Assembly: GCF_000005505.3 (NCBI RefSeq)
Contig: NC_016131.3
Location: forward strand, 992,001 to 1,056,000
Direction: 5' to 3'
Origin: Brachypodium distachyon
Lineage: Eukaryota; Streptophyta; Magnoliopsida; Poales; Poaceae
Length of the DNA stretch: 64,000 nucleotides
In this document: positions 32,599 to 47,175 of the stretch, one piece after another
How the letters are laid out: every line of letters begins with the position of its first letter
How positions within the stretch are numbered: position 1 is the first letter of the stretch
Position numbers and translations under genes: made by a program
The notes under the pieces: model-generated
What the model was told of the DNA's origin: nothing
What the model saw: only the letters and a program-made list of their open reading frames with translations
Database searches by the model: none

Positions 32599-35066
32599 CT
32601 AAGAGCACATTGCTTTCTCTAGTGTTTCCTGCAGTTCACCACTCTTGTATGCTTCTGCAAAACATGAAGTATTAAGCCCAGTTCATCCAAACTCTGAGAT
32701 CAAACACATTTGCGTATAGACGGACATCAACATAACTAAATCTTGAGTATAACAGAAAGAAGCACTATTTCCTTTGAACAACAACACATCCTGGGATTGA
32801 ATGGACTTATAACAAAAGAAAAACTGGATGCATGGAGGCGGGCAAATACTTAATCCTTTTGTTGCTCACAGCTGAAAAGGAATTGGGAATGGTTTGCCAA
32901 GAATTTAAACTATGGGATTGGAATTTTCTCATGCCTGTAAACCTGCACATGATGCAACATCATTTATTGATTTACAGCAAAAAATGGTGTTCAGGTCTTC
33001 AGATAGTCTGACCATCGTGTGATTTAGCTTTATTCGAAAGGCACTGAACATAAATAAAAGCAATGGATTTCAGTTAGAAGTATCCGGCCAGACTTGAACA
33101 GGAGCAGAGAAGACGACATTCTCTCCTTCTGAAGGTTGCCAGTTTAATGTTGGCAACCGCAAGTAGAAGGCTACCAACTTACACCTGATGGTCCTTCCTG
33201 ATAATGTCGCCATCAGAATTAGTAAAACTGCATCCAATACCACAGGGTAGTTTACAGCAGAAACGAAGCAACATTCCCATCTTAGAGTAGAGCACTTTGG
33301 ACTCACTCGTTTCAACTGCTACTACCTTGGGGTGTGGACTAGGAATGATCAAAGTGGACTCAAGAGACGATTAAGATTAAAGGGAGCCATACTTCTTCGA
33401 AACCTGAGGAGTCATTGGGGATATAGAAACAACATGGCTAGGCAGTAGGCAGGAGATCTATAAAACGGCTGACGGTGATGGGACTCAGGGAAGGCTACAT
33501 CACTATATGTGCTCCCAACTGTCTGACATCAGCGGACTTTAACTCTCCCAAGTCCCAACAGTTCAACACATTCTGGGATGCAATGTGGTGTTCAGCTAGA
33601 AAAGGAAACTGTATACTTTTTTTAGGGAATAAACCGTATACTTATGAAAGGTGACTGGAGATACAATTGTTTTGGCGTGATAATGATGGTGAGGAGGTGC
33701 AGGAGAAAGCCTAGGGCTCACGAATCAGCAACAGCCGAAGCGATTTTTTTACTCACCGGTAAATGGAAAGGAATTTGGAACAGTATGTCATGAAGTTAAG
33801 TTATGGGATTGGAATTTTGCACCATCCTGAAACTTCAGATGGTCCGCATATTGTGATAATTAGATCATCGATCATAAGCTCATCCCAGAGTCTGGCATCA
33901 TCTAATGCTCTTGGCACTTAGCCATGACATATCTTAATCTTCTTTCTCTACAGCTGACTACATACTCTAACTAAGAAGCACTACATCACCATACGAGACG
34001 TCGAGATCCCTACTCTGATATGTTATCAACGGAATTTACACCCCGCAAGTCCCAACAGTTTGTATGTCCCATGTCCTACCCATTTTTTCTCAGAAAAGAA
34101 AACATTCCAATTCGTGAGTGCTAAGTACTGTACTCACTCCACTAGACCATCCATTCATGATTCAACAATCTCTACTCTTTTGTTGGCCAAGAATAAAAGA
34201 ACCTTCGGCGGCAAAGGAAAGGGGAAAATATTCCACAGCAACAGAGTGCGGACTACACTCCAATCCTCGTTTCTCTCTTGAATGGTGAAGAACTCAACTA
34301 TGACTCATTGACACTGCCCCAGACGGCCAGACCCTCTCAGCTACAAGAAGCACCAGGAATGTACCATGCGTTCAACATGAGCAAATTATATGCCTAAAAC
34401 AGCACCACAGGCATGGAGTTTCTATTTGCCAAATCCACCATTATTTCCCTCAACTGAAAGTACGTTAGACTGATGAATGAGTTGATACGCCCTATTGTCC
34501 CTATTGCCACAGAATAATTCACAGTCCAACATCATGTGTGCACAGTGTATCGCCTCAAGTTTGAACTGTAATAGTGTGTTAGGGAGAGCCAAAGAGTGAG
34601 CATAGTATTTACCAACGGTGATGTCGCATCCACCGAAGAACTCGCCGTCGATGTAGAGCTGCGGGAAGGTGGGCCAGCTGGAGTACTCCTTGAGCCCCTG
34701 GCGGAGCGCCTCGTTGGCGAGCACGTCGAGCGTCTCGAAGGGCACGTCCAGCGACCGCAGGATCTGCACCACGGTGTGGGAGAAGCCGCACTGCGGGAAG
34801 TCCTTGGTCCCCTTCATGAACAGCACCACCTTGTGCGCCCCCACCACCTTGTCCAGCGTCTCCCTCATCGCTCCTCCGCCCCCCGCCGCCGCCGCGAGGC
34901 ACCGCACGGACCGGGCCCCGGCGCGCGCGCCGACGAGGCCGAGGCGCAGGCCCGCCGCCGCCCGAGAAGGAGGAAGCGCCGCGAAGCTCACGGACCGCGG
35001 CCGCGCGGGGAAGGGCGGCAGGAGGGAAGCGGCGGCTGGGGCAGAGGCGGACATGGCCATGGCCAT
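32599..35066 (-). CDS. GRXS14: plastid monothiol glutaredoxin, CGFS type (GRXS14)
   Basis: Exon 1 is 35066-34613 and exon 2 is 32654-32599, joined in phase 1 to give 169 residues. The Ala/Arg-rich N-terminus (about residues 1-60) is a typical chloroplast transit peptide. The glutaredoxin fold follows, with KVVLFMKGTKDFPQCGFS (CGFS at 93-96), WPTFPQLYIDGEFFGGCDIT (131-150) and the last helix EAYKSGELQETLEKAMCS from exon 2. CGFS glutaredoxins bind a [2Fe-2S] cluster with glutathione and pass it to target proteins in the stroma. The second exon is only 56 bp and lies about 1.96 kb away, so it is easily missed; its CAG acceptor and TAG stop are clear. Upstream it shares a promoter with EF-Tu. Confidence 0.93.
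32655..34612 (-). repeat. GRXS14 intron with internal direct duplication
   Basis: The motif (T/A)TATGGGATTGGAATTTT with surrounding sequence occurs near 32908-32930 and 33797-33820, and TCCCAACAGTT occurs near 33552 and 34050. The intron therefore contains a local duplication of roughly 0.9 kb that is now strongly diverged. No coding content is seen. Confidence 0.5.
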
Positions 35067-35425
35067 CGCGGTGGCGTGTGGCGCGCGCCGGCGGCGACAG
35101 ATGCGAGGAAGACGAGTCGTGGCTGTGGTGGACCGGATGGCAAAACGGTAATTTCGTCCCTATTTCATGGCCGAGAAGGCGAGAAGCAAACCAGTCCTCC
35201 TGGGCTGCCACTCCTTCCGGGCCACTAAACGGCCCACTGGTGAATCGGCCGAATACACTGAGCCCAATAAGCCCACCGCACACGCGGCCCATACCGGAAG
35301 AAAGCCCGCGAGATAGCCGGAGTTGTACCGTGACGTAGAAGTAAACAAGAGCCGCCCGCATCTCCCCATTTCTTCACTCTTCCTTAAGCCCTAACTAAAA
35401 CCCATCTTCCGCCGCCGCCGCAGCG
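35067..35425. promoter_or_regulatory. bidirectional promoter GRXS14 / mitochondrial EF-Tu
   Basis: Only 359 bp separate the two start codons. The segment has at least four site II motifs (TGGGCC/TGGGCT: CTGGGCTGCC, CGGCCCACTG, GAGCCCAATAAGCCCACC, CGGCCCATAC) and a telo-box-like AAGCCCTAACTAAAACCC close to the EF-Tu start. In plants this combination marks nuclear genes for organelle and translation functions. No clear TATA box is seen. Confidence 0.7.
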
Positions 35426-39114
<3,689 letters not shown>

Positions 39115-39613
39115 TCTGTTACGAACTTTTTTTTGGCCTAGCGATTTTAGTAAACAAATTAATGTTGATATGAAAGATTTGTCAGATCGGAAACACGAGA
39201 TAATGAGAGTCAAGAGCAAGGGGACCGATATGCATTTGTCTGAATGCGTTTGGCCAACTGCGGACATGGCTTGTTACCATTCCGGAGAATTCTTTTCTTT
39301 CCTCTTGGGTAGTTTGCTGTATAACACCGCAGCTTGTTACCTTGACATGCTCCTCAGGCATATATAGCTCGGTGACTCAATAAGACTGTCTGGTTTCCTA
39401 CGCACTTCTTTATGTGTTTTTAGTCGATTTCTACATGGCTGATCTTTTGACAGTGCTTATGGAGTGTGAAGTAGTGATGCCAGTGTGCTATGTATTTTGG
39501 AAAGCAGGTGCATCTGTCATGATATATTCTTCGTTGGGTATGTCTCTTATTAAAGTAGTCTTATGTGTACTTGACGTCTTGGATGAAAATAGTAGTAGCT
39601 TGGTGCTTTGGAC

Positions 39614-39855
39614 TACTCGTCCACAAATACAAATAAGTGTACTTTTAGGTTTGTCCCAAGTAAAAGATATTCAATTTTGATCAACATTATTGAAAAATGT
39701 GGCAACATCTATGACACTAATTGGTATAACTAGAGTTTTTTTAAATGTAGTTTTATAATATACCTATTTGATGTCATAAGTGTTGCTATATTTTTTGACA
39801 AAGTTGGTCAAACCTACAAAATTTTGACTGACTTAGTTTGCGGACGGAGAGAGTA
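39614..39855. mobile_element. Stowaway-like MITE, about 242 bp
   Basis: Starts TACTCGTCCACAAATAC with AAGTGTACTTTTAGGTTTGTC and ends TGCGGACGGAGAGAGTA. Internal blocks (TTTGATCAACATT, AGTTGGTCAAACC) are typical of longer Triticeae-type Stowaway families. Confidence 0.6.
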
Positions 39856-40399
39856 TACTAACTAGCATAACTAATCTCGAAGCAGACTTGGAACCCTGAA
39901 TAATTTGCACTCTGGAAAGACGTTTATATTAATGGTACACAGGCTTTGAAGGCCAAGGACGTACAGCAAGCTTTACGCAAGACACGTTCTAAGAAAGGAA
40001 AACCTTGGCATAGAAGCAAAAACCTTGACATATACTCAAATTACATATTGATAAAATATTTTTTGGTTAAAGTCCTGTTTTAATGAAACCAAATACATCA
40101 ATCTTGTGAAAAGTAAAGTATTAATAAAGTAATTTTTATCGAAGTCGGGCCTTAACAAAACTTAGTCGAACAGCCAGGGTAGTAATGCATTAAGGTACTT
40201 AAATCAATAAAAATGGTAAGGAAATTAATATAAAGCCAAGAAACATCGGTTACAACATAAACTCTCACACACAGCGCGCGCGCACGTATTCATATAACGT
40301 CAAAACTTGGGATTTGGTCGAAAGGAAAACGAACGGTGAAGATTATGATAGAAAGGAGGAAAGCGACAAGAACACGCGTAGCGCTTGGATTTGATAGCT

Positions 40400-40806
40400 C
40401 CGACAGGCGAGACAGGAGAAGCTTGGCGAGGAAGTATCCGGCACGAGGAGACTTGGTAGCGAGGCAGGGGCGTGCATCAGGCAGGGGGGCACGTGGAGAG
40501 GCGTGGGATCACAACAGAAACTCCAAGACAAGATCTACCGGACTCTAAACAACAATTAATGAACCTAGGGTTTTATCCCTAGGAGAACGAACGGTGGAGA
40601 TCGTAATCGAATGGAGGAAGACAACGAGAATGCTTTGGATTCGATAGCTCCGGTAAGGCGGTAACTCCAGACAGAAAAAGCTTGGTGAGGAAGTATTTGC
40701 CATGAGGAGACTTGGTAGCAAGACGGTGACGTGCATGGGGTAGGTGCACGTGGCGACTCCGGGGTAAGATCTACCGGACTCTAAGCAACAACTAAAGAAC
40801 CTAGAT
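40400..40806. repeat. two copies of a dispersed 160-bp repeat (third at 43618)
   Basis: Units at about 40405-40560 and 40665-40806 share AGCTTGG(C/T)GAGGAAGTAT, GAGGAGACTTGGTAGC and AAGATCTACCGGACTCTAA. A third, more diverged copy is at about 43618-43790. They are non-coding and of unknown class. Confidence 0.75.
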
Positions 40807-41319
40807 CGTAGTAGTATCATGCATGCGCAACCAATTTAAAATGCGTGTTCAAATTCAGTTCTCTTGGGGCCCGGGGGCCACTTTCGGTCGTAGACTCGTA
40901 GTCGGTAGTCCACTGGAGTCTGGACTCTGGCGTAGTACACATGTGAGCGACGACGTCAGCAGTTCCAGCTCGTAAAGAAGGAAAGTAAAACTGAAAACTT
41001 TGACGCAAGCGGAGTCCGACGCTGACTCCAATCTTTGCAAAGGAACCGCGGCGGATTAGCTTCTAAATTTGGGGGCTAATAATGATTAACACAGCGCGGG
41101 GGTTAATTCAGTTTTGCTGTATCCAAGTTTAATCCCAGTCCGAGGCGAGCTAGGTCGGTGGTCGCCGCCGCCGCTGTATTCCCAAACCCTTGGGCCTCTC
41201 AGATCAAACCAAATCAGATCAATCCAAGCCCCCCGGAAAACCCTAGATAGAATTAGAAAGCAGAATCGGCGGAAGCGATCGAGGTTCTTTTTCCCCGCCC
41301 CGTGAAGCAATTGCAAGCA

Positions 41320-41916
41320 ATGGCGCCGCAGTTCCCCACCCGTCAAATCAAGCCATCGTCGTCTTCCTCGTCGGCGGCTGCTGGGGCCGCCGGCGCCAAG
41401 AGGCCGCCTTTGCTCTCCCCCGTCAAGAAGATCGCCCGCCCGGCTTCGGCGCCGGCTCCCTCTGCAGCTAGGCCGCGGGCGCCGCCACCGGCGTCCAGGA
41501 CCGCGGGGCCTAGCAGGAAGCCCTCGGCGCGGCAGGGAGCTGCTGCTGCGGCGGCGGCGGTGGCGGAGCGGAGGCGGGCGGCGGAGAGCGTGCACCCGGC
41601 GAGGCGGCTGGCGTGCGGGACGGCGGTGTACGTGCGCACGAGGTACGTGATGATCACGGAGAGGTGCCGGCTGCTCATCTGGCTGCCGGCCAGGGTGGTG
41701 GCCGCCTCCGACGCCTACCACTGCACCATCAAGTACGCTGCCGACCTCCACGCCATGTTCGCCGGCAAGGTCGCCCGCGTCCCCGTCTCCGAGGTCCGCG
41801 AGGCGCCCAGCAACCGCCCTTCGTCTACCGCTCCCGCCGCCACCCCTGCCACCCCTGCCGCCAATGCCGGCCAGAGCCAGAGCCAGAGCCAGAGGCCGGA
41901 AGCGGCGACTAGCTAG
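41320..41916 (+). CDS. small basic protein with Agenet/Tudor-like core, copy 1
   Basis: Single-exon frame of 198 residues. Residues 1-90 are low complexity (Ser runs, Pro/Ala/Arg). Residues 95-160 form a compact core, RRLACGTAVYVRTRYVMITE, RLLIWLPARVVAAS, YHCTIKYAADLHAMFAGKVA and RVPVSEVR. The tail is Ser/Gln rich. The alternating strands (G-x-VYVR, WLPARVV, TIKYAADL, GKVARV) resemble an Agenet or Tudor barrel, the kind that reads chromatin marks or RNA-binding partners; this is inference from pattern, not a confirmed match. The start is the first ATG in the frame, preceded by GCAAGCA. The paralogue at 47176-47758 keeps the core almost unchanged while the linkers vary, which suggests selection on the core. 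I do not recognise a named gene. Confidence 0.65.
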   Translation: MAPQFPTRQIKPSSSSSSAAAGAAGAKRPPLLSPVKKIARPASAPAPSAARPRAPPPASRTAGPSRKPSARQGAAAAAAAVAERRRAAESVHPARRLACGTAVYVRTRYVMITERCRLLIWLPARVVAASDAYHCTIKYAADLHAMFAGKVARVPVSEVREAPSNRPSSTAPAATPATPAANAGQSQSQSQRPEAATS

Positions 41917-42667
41917 TACATGAGTCGGCAACTGGCGAACAGAGCAGGTAGCATAGCCGGCGAATCGGAGCTAGCAAGAGAAACGCCATTGTTGCTTGCT
42001 GTTCATCTATACATGGGCCGATCGATCTAGAGCACAGACTGCTTGTTGTTTTGGGACCTCTTGTTGTTGTTTTTGTTGTGACATTGTTTCCTTTGGATTC
42101 GTTTCCTTGTGTTGACTTAACTCCTGAGGATTTCCTGTCGTCCGTGGATCGGCGAGAACTGATGTGCAATGTTTGAGCTTTGTCTCACAGAGAACTAATG
42201 CTTGGTTGGTTGATCAGCTCTATATGTATGTATTTCAATTTTGATTCTTTCTTGATCAGTAGTTTCAGTATCTGTTGTCTGTTGATTAACATCTTTGCTT
42301 AGACATTCTGATCAACTGAAAGCTATTTTTGGTAATCCTGCATCATTTTTTTTTGTTCTTTATAGGTTCAACTGCCTCTGTTTTCGAATTGCATGATCTT
42401 GTTTAGCAATCAGCAGCTACTGACTCAATCATCAGGTCTAAAGTTTTCAAAGGTATCAATGGTGATTTCTGTGGCCTTCATTGTACGATCTTCAGAACTT
42501 GAAAATATTTTGAGAGAGTTATATTTGCACCTGTTTCTGTCCCTATGTTCAATTGCATATATATACAATGGTTTTATAATTGAGATTTTCGTGATCTTCC
42601 ATGTAAGTTGTTCTGAACTGGATGAATTTATTTTTTGTATCCTTTAAATTTCATTTTCTGAGCAATA

Positions 42668-42976
42668 AATTCATCTTGAATATGTAACCAATAACCATGC
42701 ATATAGTCCCCGTTTTTAATTACATCATCATATTTTTTTCACGTTCTTCTGTACGTTTTATTGTGAATTAGAGGTGGTATGCTAAACCTTTACTTTGGCC
42801 AAAACATCGGCACGTTCATTTTCCGACCAATAATTTCATTACTTGAATATGTAACCAATAACCATGCATATAGTCCCCGTTTTGAACTACATCATCATAT
42901 TTTTATCACGTTCTGTTGTATGTCTTATTGTGAATTCGAGGTGGCATGCTAAACCTTTACTTTGGCCAAAACATCG
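42668..42976 (+). repeat. tandem duplication, unit about 166 bp
   Basis: 42668-42808 and 42834-42976 share GAATATGTAACCAATAACCA, CATATAGTCCCCGTTTT and CTTTACTTTGGCCAAAACAT with few differences. Confidence 0.9.
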
Positions 42977-43104
42977 TACTCCCTCCATCCAACAAAGGAT
43001 ATCTCAACTTTGACTAAATTTGAATGCATCTATACACTAAGTCACATCTAGATACATCCAAATTTTGACAAACTTGGGACATCTTTTTTTGTACGGAGGG
43101 AGTA
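42977..43104. mobile_element. Stowaway MITE
   Basis: TACTCCCTCCATCCAACAAA ... GTACGGAGGGAGTA, 128 bp, close relative of 25683-25810. It is inserted exactly at the end of the second tandem unit. Confidence 0.85.
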
Positions 43105-43124
43105 TATTAAACTGATATGACATG

Positions 43125-43500
43125 GGCAGTTTAGTATATCGATCTACTCGTAAAATATAACGATCACATTTATAACTTGACATTTATGTGCACCATGGGT
43201 GAAGCGAGAAATTAACCGCGCAAGCATGATGCATGTACAAGTGGCATACTTCCAAATAAATACGCAACACTCAACCTCGCGCGAAAAAGGTTACGCGCCA
43301 AAAAAAAACACGCTACCCGGCTAATCCCTTGATTTGACATGTGATGCACATAATTGTCGAGTTATAAACATGTTCACTACAGTTTAGTGTACCTACTTGT
43401 AAAGTATAACAGTCGTATTTATAACTTGACATTTATGTGCGCTGCCGGTGAAGCGAGGAAGTAGTTGTGTAAACATGCCGATGTGTACAAGTGACATATT
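43125..43500 (+). repeat. tandem duplication, unit about 250 bp
   Basis: Both copies contain TTTATAACTTGACATTTATG, then GGTGAAGCGAG and GTACAAGTG(G/A)CATA. The copies are well diverged. Confidence 0.7.
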
Positions 43501-44460
43501 TGCGAAATCGCGCCAAAAAAGCCGACCCTGCATGCGCCGACATCAATGCCATAAATGTCAAACTACAAACATGCTCACTATACATCCTGCGAGCAGGTAC
43601 GCTGAAATGCTCCACGTCGGCTTATCATGGCGACATGAGAAGCGTGGCGAGGAAGTATCTCGCATGAGCATGCTTCGTAGCGAGACGGTGGTGTGCACAG
43701 GGCACGGGGCGGTGTGTGATCGCAGCAAGGATTCCGAAGGCCGGCAAGATCTATCAGACTCTGGATGACAATTAACAAACCTAGATCGTTGGGCCGTCGC
43801 CTGTCGGAACCAATCGGGGGCGGAGGCAACACCCAAGGCTAGTTCTCATAAACACAATTGATGATCGTTGGCCTATGAGTACATGATTTTTGCCCTAGCC
43901 CTAGTTCCACCACCCTAGTTGACGTAGTAGGCCTAGGGTTCCGCCACCGGAACCAATTGCGCTTCTCGCCTTCTTAAAAGTAAATAAATATAAAATACGC
44001 ATCGTGTTAATAAATTAAAATAAAGCATCCATTGCGTTCAAACAAATTTCAAATGAGTTTGTGACGACTCAGGGTGGACATACGAGCCAGGCTCGACGTG
44101 CCGGCCCGAGCCAGTGGCAAGCCGGGCCAGCTCGGCCCGAGTCGGCCTTTCGTTCAGCCCGGGCCGAGTTTTGAAAGCAGGCTCGTTTGGCCTTCGGGCC
44201 GAGCCAGGCTCGGCTCGAGCTGGCTCGCGAGCTGACGGCCCGAGAAGCTACAGTGCGGCCCAGCCCATGTACCACAGGTCCGCAGGCCGGGATTTAGGGC
44301 TAACACCAAGCAGTCGTCGCTCGCTCTCACTCGTTCCTGTCCCGAGACCACCGCCACCAGAGGCAGAGGCGCAGAGCTTCCCCGCCCACTGCCACCGCCC
44401 GACCCCGCACGCCCGCCGCCGCTCGGCCCGCTCCCTGAGCCACCCCCCGCCGTCTCGCCA

Positions 44461-46014
44461 ATGGAGAAGGAGCGGAGCCTGTCCTCCCTCATGCAAACGA
44501 AGCCCGTGGCCACCAAGCCTAAGAAGCCCGCGGGGAAGAAGATCCCACCGGCGGTTGGGAAGACGGCGTTGGGGAAGAAGAACCAGACTTTTGAGGAGTC
44601 GTCTGGTGATGCTCGCTCGAAGGCCAACCCAGCAATCGTCCTCATCGACAAGCAAGCACCGCCGGCAGTGACGCAACGACAGGATCCTCCTCCTCCACCT
44701 ACTAGCCGTGTACGTCGTCCCTCTGCTCGTTCCTCTGGCGGTGCAGCCGATGCTAGTGGTACTGCTCAGGCATCTTGTGATGCGGATTTGACGTCGGCGT
44801 CACCGTCGGAGGCCATTCAAGAAGAAATGGTGAGAAATTGCAGCTTATACATGTTTGATTTATACTTGTATAGATATCAATGCTAATTTTTGAGATGATA
44901 ATATTGTATGCCTGTATAGACAGCAATGCTGATTTTTGAGATGATAAGTTCTGATGCTTGTATGGACTACAAGTTTACAATGCTAATTTTTTATACTTGT
45001 AAAGACAACAATGATAATTTTGAATGCTTCCATAGACAACAATGATAATTTTCGAGAGGATTAGTTTTGATGCTTGTATGGACAGTAATGATAAGTTTTC
45101 ATGCTTTTATGGTCAGATTGTTTGGTTTTTATGCTTGTATGAACAGATTGTTTGGTTTTATGCTTGTATGAACAGATTGTTTGGTTTTATGCTTGTATGA
45201 ACAGATTGTATAGCTTGTGTGGGCAGATTGCTAATTGTTTCAATTTTTATATATATAGGGAGACGATGATCCTATGGATGAAGAATACTCTGATGATATC
45301 ATGTCTGAGGGTGATCCATTAGGGCTTTCCCGTGGCACTGATGAAGTAGAACAAGACACTGTGGTTGTGAGTTCATATGAAGGTAATGAGAGAGGCCAGA
45401 AACACAAGAAAGGGAAGGGTGTGAAAGTTGAAGGGGTGAAAGTGAAATCCCGAGAGAACGCTGCGTGTTGGAGGGTATTTACTAAGCAGCCATATGAGGA
45501 GGGAGGCAGTTTAGAGGGGGAATTGAGGGCTATTTGCAAGCATTGTGCTAAGGAATATAAGTATGTTCAAGGATCAAGTACCTTACCCTCAATAGGCATA
45601 TGAAGAAATGCCAAAAATTTAAGAATAACCTAGCGAGGATTTGAAGTCAAACACGTCTTGGGTTCCAGGCAGCCAATGCTACTAGTGGCTCCGGTGATCC
45701 AATTCTTGTTCCACCTGGGTATGATCATGCCATCATGAAGGAGCTTATTGCTAAGATGATCGTTGTCCATGAGTACTCATTTAGAATGGTTTTTGACTGT
45801 CCCAGCTAGCTTGGTCTCCTCGGAGTCTACTTTTAGCACCGGTGGAAGGGTGCTTGATGACTTCCGCAGCTCTCTAAAACCGATCATGGTTGAGGCTTTG
45901 GTGTGTGGAGCAAGTTATATCAAAGGGTCCCACAAAGACTTGAATGTCATGGTATGGTTTCATATAATTTATGTTTTTCTTACAATATTTACATCTACAA
46001 ATTGTCATTGCTAA
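44461..46014 (+). pseudogene. hAT transposase remnant (BED finger and dimerisation part)
   Basis: Exon 44461-44829 (basic, Pro/Ser-rich N-terminus) is joined in phase 0 to an exon starting at 45259 (GDDDPMDEEYSDD...). The BED zinc finger is visible as CWRVFTKQPY...LRAICKHCAKEYKY, then LNRHMKKCQKFKNN. The two halves lie in different frames because of an indel near 45585-45595. About 170 bp later comes the hAT C-terminal motif SSESTFSTGGRVLDDFRSSL followed by EALVCGASYIKG. Several hundred catalytic residues are absent. It is not functional. Confidence 0.75.
44890..45215 (+). repeat. tandem repeats in hAT intron
   Basis: A 29-30 bp unit (ATGCTTGTATGAACAGATTG plus TTTGGTTTT) is repeated three times near 45130-45215. 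It is preceded by looser copies with ATGCTTGTATGGAC and AATGATAATTTT. Confidence 0.8.
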
Positions 46015-46399
46015 CTTGCACAAAATGTAGGAGGCGGAGGAAGATGAGGAGGAGGATGTGGAGAAGATCAAACTCCCTAAAAGCGTAATGGCAAGCAACT
46101 ACTAGTAAGTAAAACAAAAGCTAGAATTTTTCTACTACTAATTGCATTTAGTTGGTACTTTCACTTACAATATTTCACAATTTCTATTATAGATCTTCGA
46201 TGTGGTTGGAGTTAGAGACTTGGAACTTTGGAGTGGAGGCCAAAATTGTGAAGAAAGTTGAAGACCTTTTGTTCATGTTCTCGTTTATGTTTAATGAACT
46301 TGTAGAACTTATGGTGTCATTTCTCCATGTCATGGAAGAACTTGGTTATGCGGTTTAACTTGTATGACTTGATGTGTTGAACTTGTATGACTTGTTATT

Positions 46400-46610
46400 A
46401 TGGTGTTTTGCTGTGCTGATAGCTGCTGTTTTGCTGTGCTGAATGCTGATTGATGCTGCTGTTTTGTTGCTGCTATTTGCCTGTGTGTTGTTGATTGCTG
46501 CTGCTGTGCTGAATGCTGATTGCTGCTGCTGTTTTGCCTGTGTGCTGCTGTATTGTTTGGCTGCAAATTGCTGTTTTGCTGCTGATTGCTGCTGCTATTT
46601 GCCTGTGAGG
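46400..46610 (+). repeat. TGCTG-rich minisatellite at hAT 3' end
   Basis: Irregular repeats of GCTGCTGTTTTGCTGTGCTG and TTGCCTGTGTG. They fill the space between the stop codon and the right subterminal repeats. Confidence 0.75.
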
Positions 46611-47175
46611 TCCCCGAGTGCTGTTTTGCCGCTGTTTTGTTTGCCCAGCTTGCCAGCTCGCCGAACCAGCCTGAGCTGTGTGCCGGACCGAGCCGAGCCG
46701 GCCAAACCAGCTCGCCGGAATTTCGGGCCGAGCCAGGCTCGGCTCGCCGAAGGCGATCTTGAGTGACGACCCGGGTTCAAATTCATGATTTTTAGGGGCC
46801 AGGCCCCACAACCGATCGGCCCCACAACTTGTATACTTGAGTCCACTTCACATGTGAGCTCCTCCTACGTCAGCACGTTCTTCCAGCTCATACAGAGAAG
46901 GAAACAAGCTAGGAAAGAAAACTGAAAACTTTGACCCCCGCTCTTGCGAAAGGAAGCGCGGATTAGCGTCGCAATTAGCCGCTAATACCAGTGATTAACT
47001 AGTTCCCAGGGGCGGTGGACGGTGGTTGCCGCTATAGCTGTTTTCTCAAACCCTTGGGCGTCAAATCAAGCCCCCCCCCCCCCCCCCCCGAAAACCCTAA
47101 CATAGAAGCAGAACCGCCGGCGGCGGCGGAGGTGCGCGCTCGATCGAGGTCTCGAGGAGCCGCCGTGAAGCAACA

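Larger units (their letters stand above)
39115..41319. other. intergenic, repeats only
   Basis: Holds a 242-bp MITE and two members of a dispersed repeat. The last 400 bp (about 40940-41300) resemble 46855-47160 (shared ACTGAAAACTTTGAC and AAACCCTTGGG motifs), which marks the 5' flank duplicated together with the downstream small gene. Confidence 0.6.
41917..44060. other. 3' flank of the small gene with layered duplications
   Basis: The first 700 bp match the 3' flank of the second copy (47759-48360). Then come two tandem duplications, a Stowaway and one dispersed repeat, each listed separately. There is no other coding signal. Confidence 0.6.
44069..46762 (+). mobile_element. hAT transposon, internally deleted, 8-bp TSD
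   Basis: The 8-mer GTGACGAC occurs exactly at 44061-44068 and 46763-46770, the duplication length expected for hAT. The termini start TCAGGGTGGAC and (reverse complement) TCAAGATCGCC. Both subterminal regions are rich in CGAGCC/GGCTCG motifs, as hAT transposase-binding regions are. Inside are a BED-finger reading frame and a C-terminal dimerisation remnant, but the catalytic RNase H-like middle is missing. The size is 2694 bp. It separates the two copies of the small Agenet-like gene. Confidence 0.85.

Noticed and set aside
34596..35361. Plus- and minus-strand frames overlapping GRXS14 exon 1
   Set aside because: Antisense or shifted shadows of the transit peptide and CGFS domain. Only the minus frame with CGFS and WPTFPQLY is real.
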